From contig CAILLA010000022.1 of assembly GCA_903834925.1 (NCBI GenBank), positions 23,674 through 87,673 on the forward strand: a stretch of DNA of 64,000 nucleotides, written 5' to 3'. The stretch's first letter is position 1. Each line of letters starts with the position of its first letter. Made by a program: the position numbers and the translations under genes. The DNA comes from an uncultured Schlesneria sp. (GTDB lineage: Bacteria; Planctomycetota; Planctomycetia; Planctomycetales; Planctomycetaceae). Shown here piece after piece: positions 63,864 to 64,000 of the stretch. The notes beneath the pieces were generated by a model. The model saw nothing but the letters and a program-made list of their open reading frames with translations. It was not told the origin of the DNA and did not search any database.

Positions 63864-64000
63864 GTGAGCCCTTATGATTTTCCAGAGCCGCCAATCAATC
63901 AAGTCGATTGCGACCCGTCTGCGTACCCAGTAAGTGTCAAGGAATGTGCCGCTTACGGTTTCTCTGAGGATTTACAGAGCCGTCTTAACTTTGGCTCGAC
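63864..64000 (+). CDS. Start of an unidentified gene, cut by the window end
   Basis: GTG at 63864 with GGAG 7 nt upstream; open to the window end (45 codons). The visible N-terminus, MSPYDFPEPPINQVDCDPSA and on, is not recognisable. Same strand as the kinase gene, 37 nt after it, so possibly its operon partner. Confidence 0.6.
   Translation, partial: MSPYDFPEPPINQVDCDPSAYPVSVKECAAYGFSEDLQSRLNFGS

Noticed and set aside
1..64000. CRISPR arrays, insertion sequences, prophage, rRNA
   Set aside because: No regularly spaced direct repeats, no transposase, integrase or phage structural genes and no rRNA-like sequence were found on reading.

Overview
The window looks like a chromosomal segment of a planctomycete (phylum Planctomycetota). 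The evidence is lineage-typical gene content: three DUF1501 proteins, two secreted PSCyt1/DUF1549/DUF1553 cytochrome-like proteins, a Tat-exported Gfo/Idh/MocA oxidoreductase, a secreted sulfatase, a fused MFS/spermidine-synthase protein, a cysteine-rich OmpL-like porin, a DUF6268-type beta-barrel protein and a membrane-anchored Ser/Thr kinase. Genus cannot be fixed from sequence alone. Genes are loosely packed on both strands. I see no phage genes, transposase, CRISPR array or rRNA.

Layout. 0-6.6 kb: half-ABC exporter with an eroded ATPase domain, ABC-2 permease, thioredoxin/YHS protein, porin. 6.6-12.2 kb: small membrane protein, quinone-oxidoreductase-like protein behind a GH10-like protein that has lost both catalytic glutamates, then purC, a small membrane protein and pyrF. 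12.2-18 kb: Gfo/Idh/MocA protein, small secreted protein, sulfatase, DUF1501. 18-24.5 kb: MFS/spermidine synthase, MacB-type ATPase, TolC-like protein, tRNA-Leu(UAG), LOG-family protein. 24.5-39.5 kb: a 15-kb run of minus-strand genes in which two copies of a PSCyt1-DUF1549-DUF1553 + DUF1501 module flank a clan-A glycoside hydrolase, an FGE-fold protein and an AAA+ ATPase, headed by a threonine-synthase-like gene. 39.8-44 kb: carbamoyltransferase of different composition, His-rich secreted protein, seven-bladed WD40 protein, ABM-family protein. 44.4-52.6 kb: GlcD-GlcE fusion with GlcF, then mnmE, yidC and a phosphoesterase. 52.7-64 kb: candidate 34-aa membrane peptide, beta-barrel protein, M28 peptidase with two PDZ domains, purple-acid-phosphatase-like lipoprotein, sugar isomerase plus cupin pair, cupredoxin-like protein, a zinc-finger/kinase/beta-helix protein and the start of one more gene.

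Several intergenic regions carry palindromic elements: a composite repeat present twice (17.9 and 20.6 kb), long inverted repeats at 14.4, 16.2, 33.9 and 57.5 kb, and several good intrinsic terminators. The most interesting biology is the 24.5-39.5 kb locus, followed by the kinase with an anti-sigma-like zinc-binding head and the catalytically emptied GH10-like protein. All assignments come from reading motifs by eye. No database search, structure prediction or composition calculation was done.
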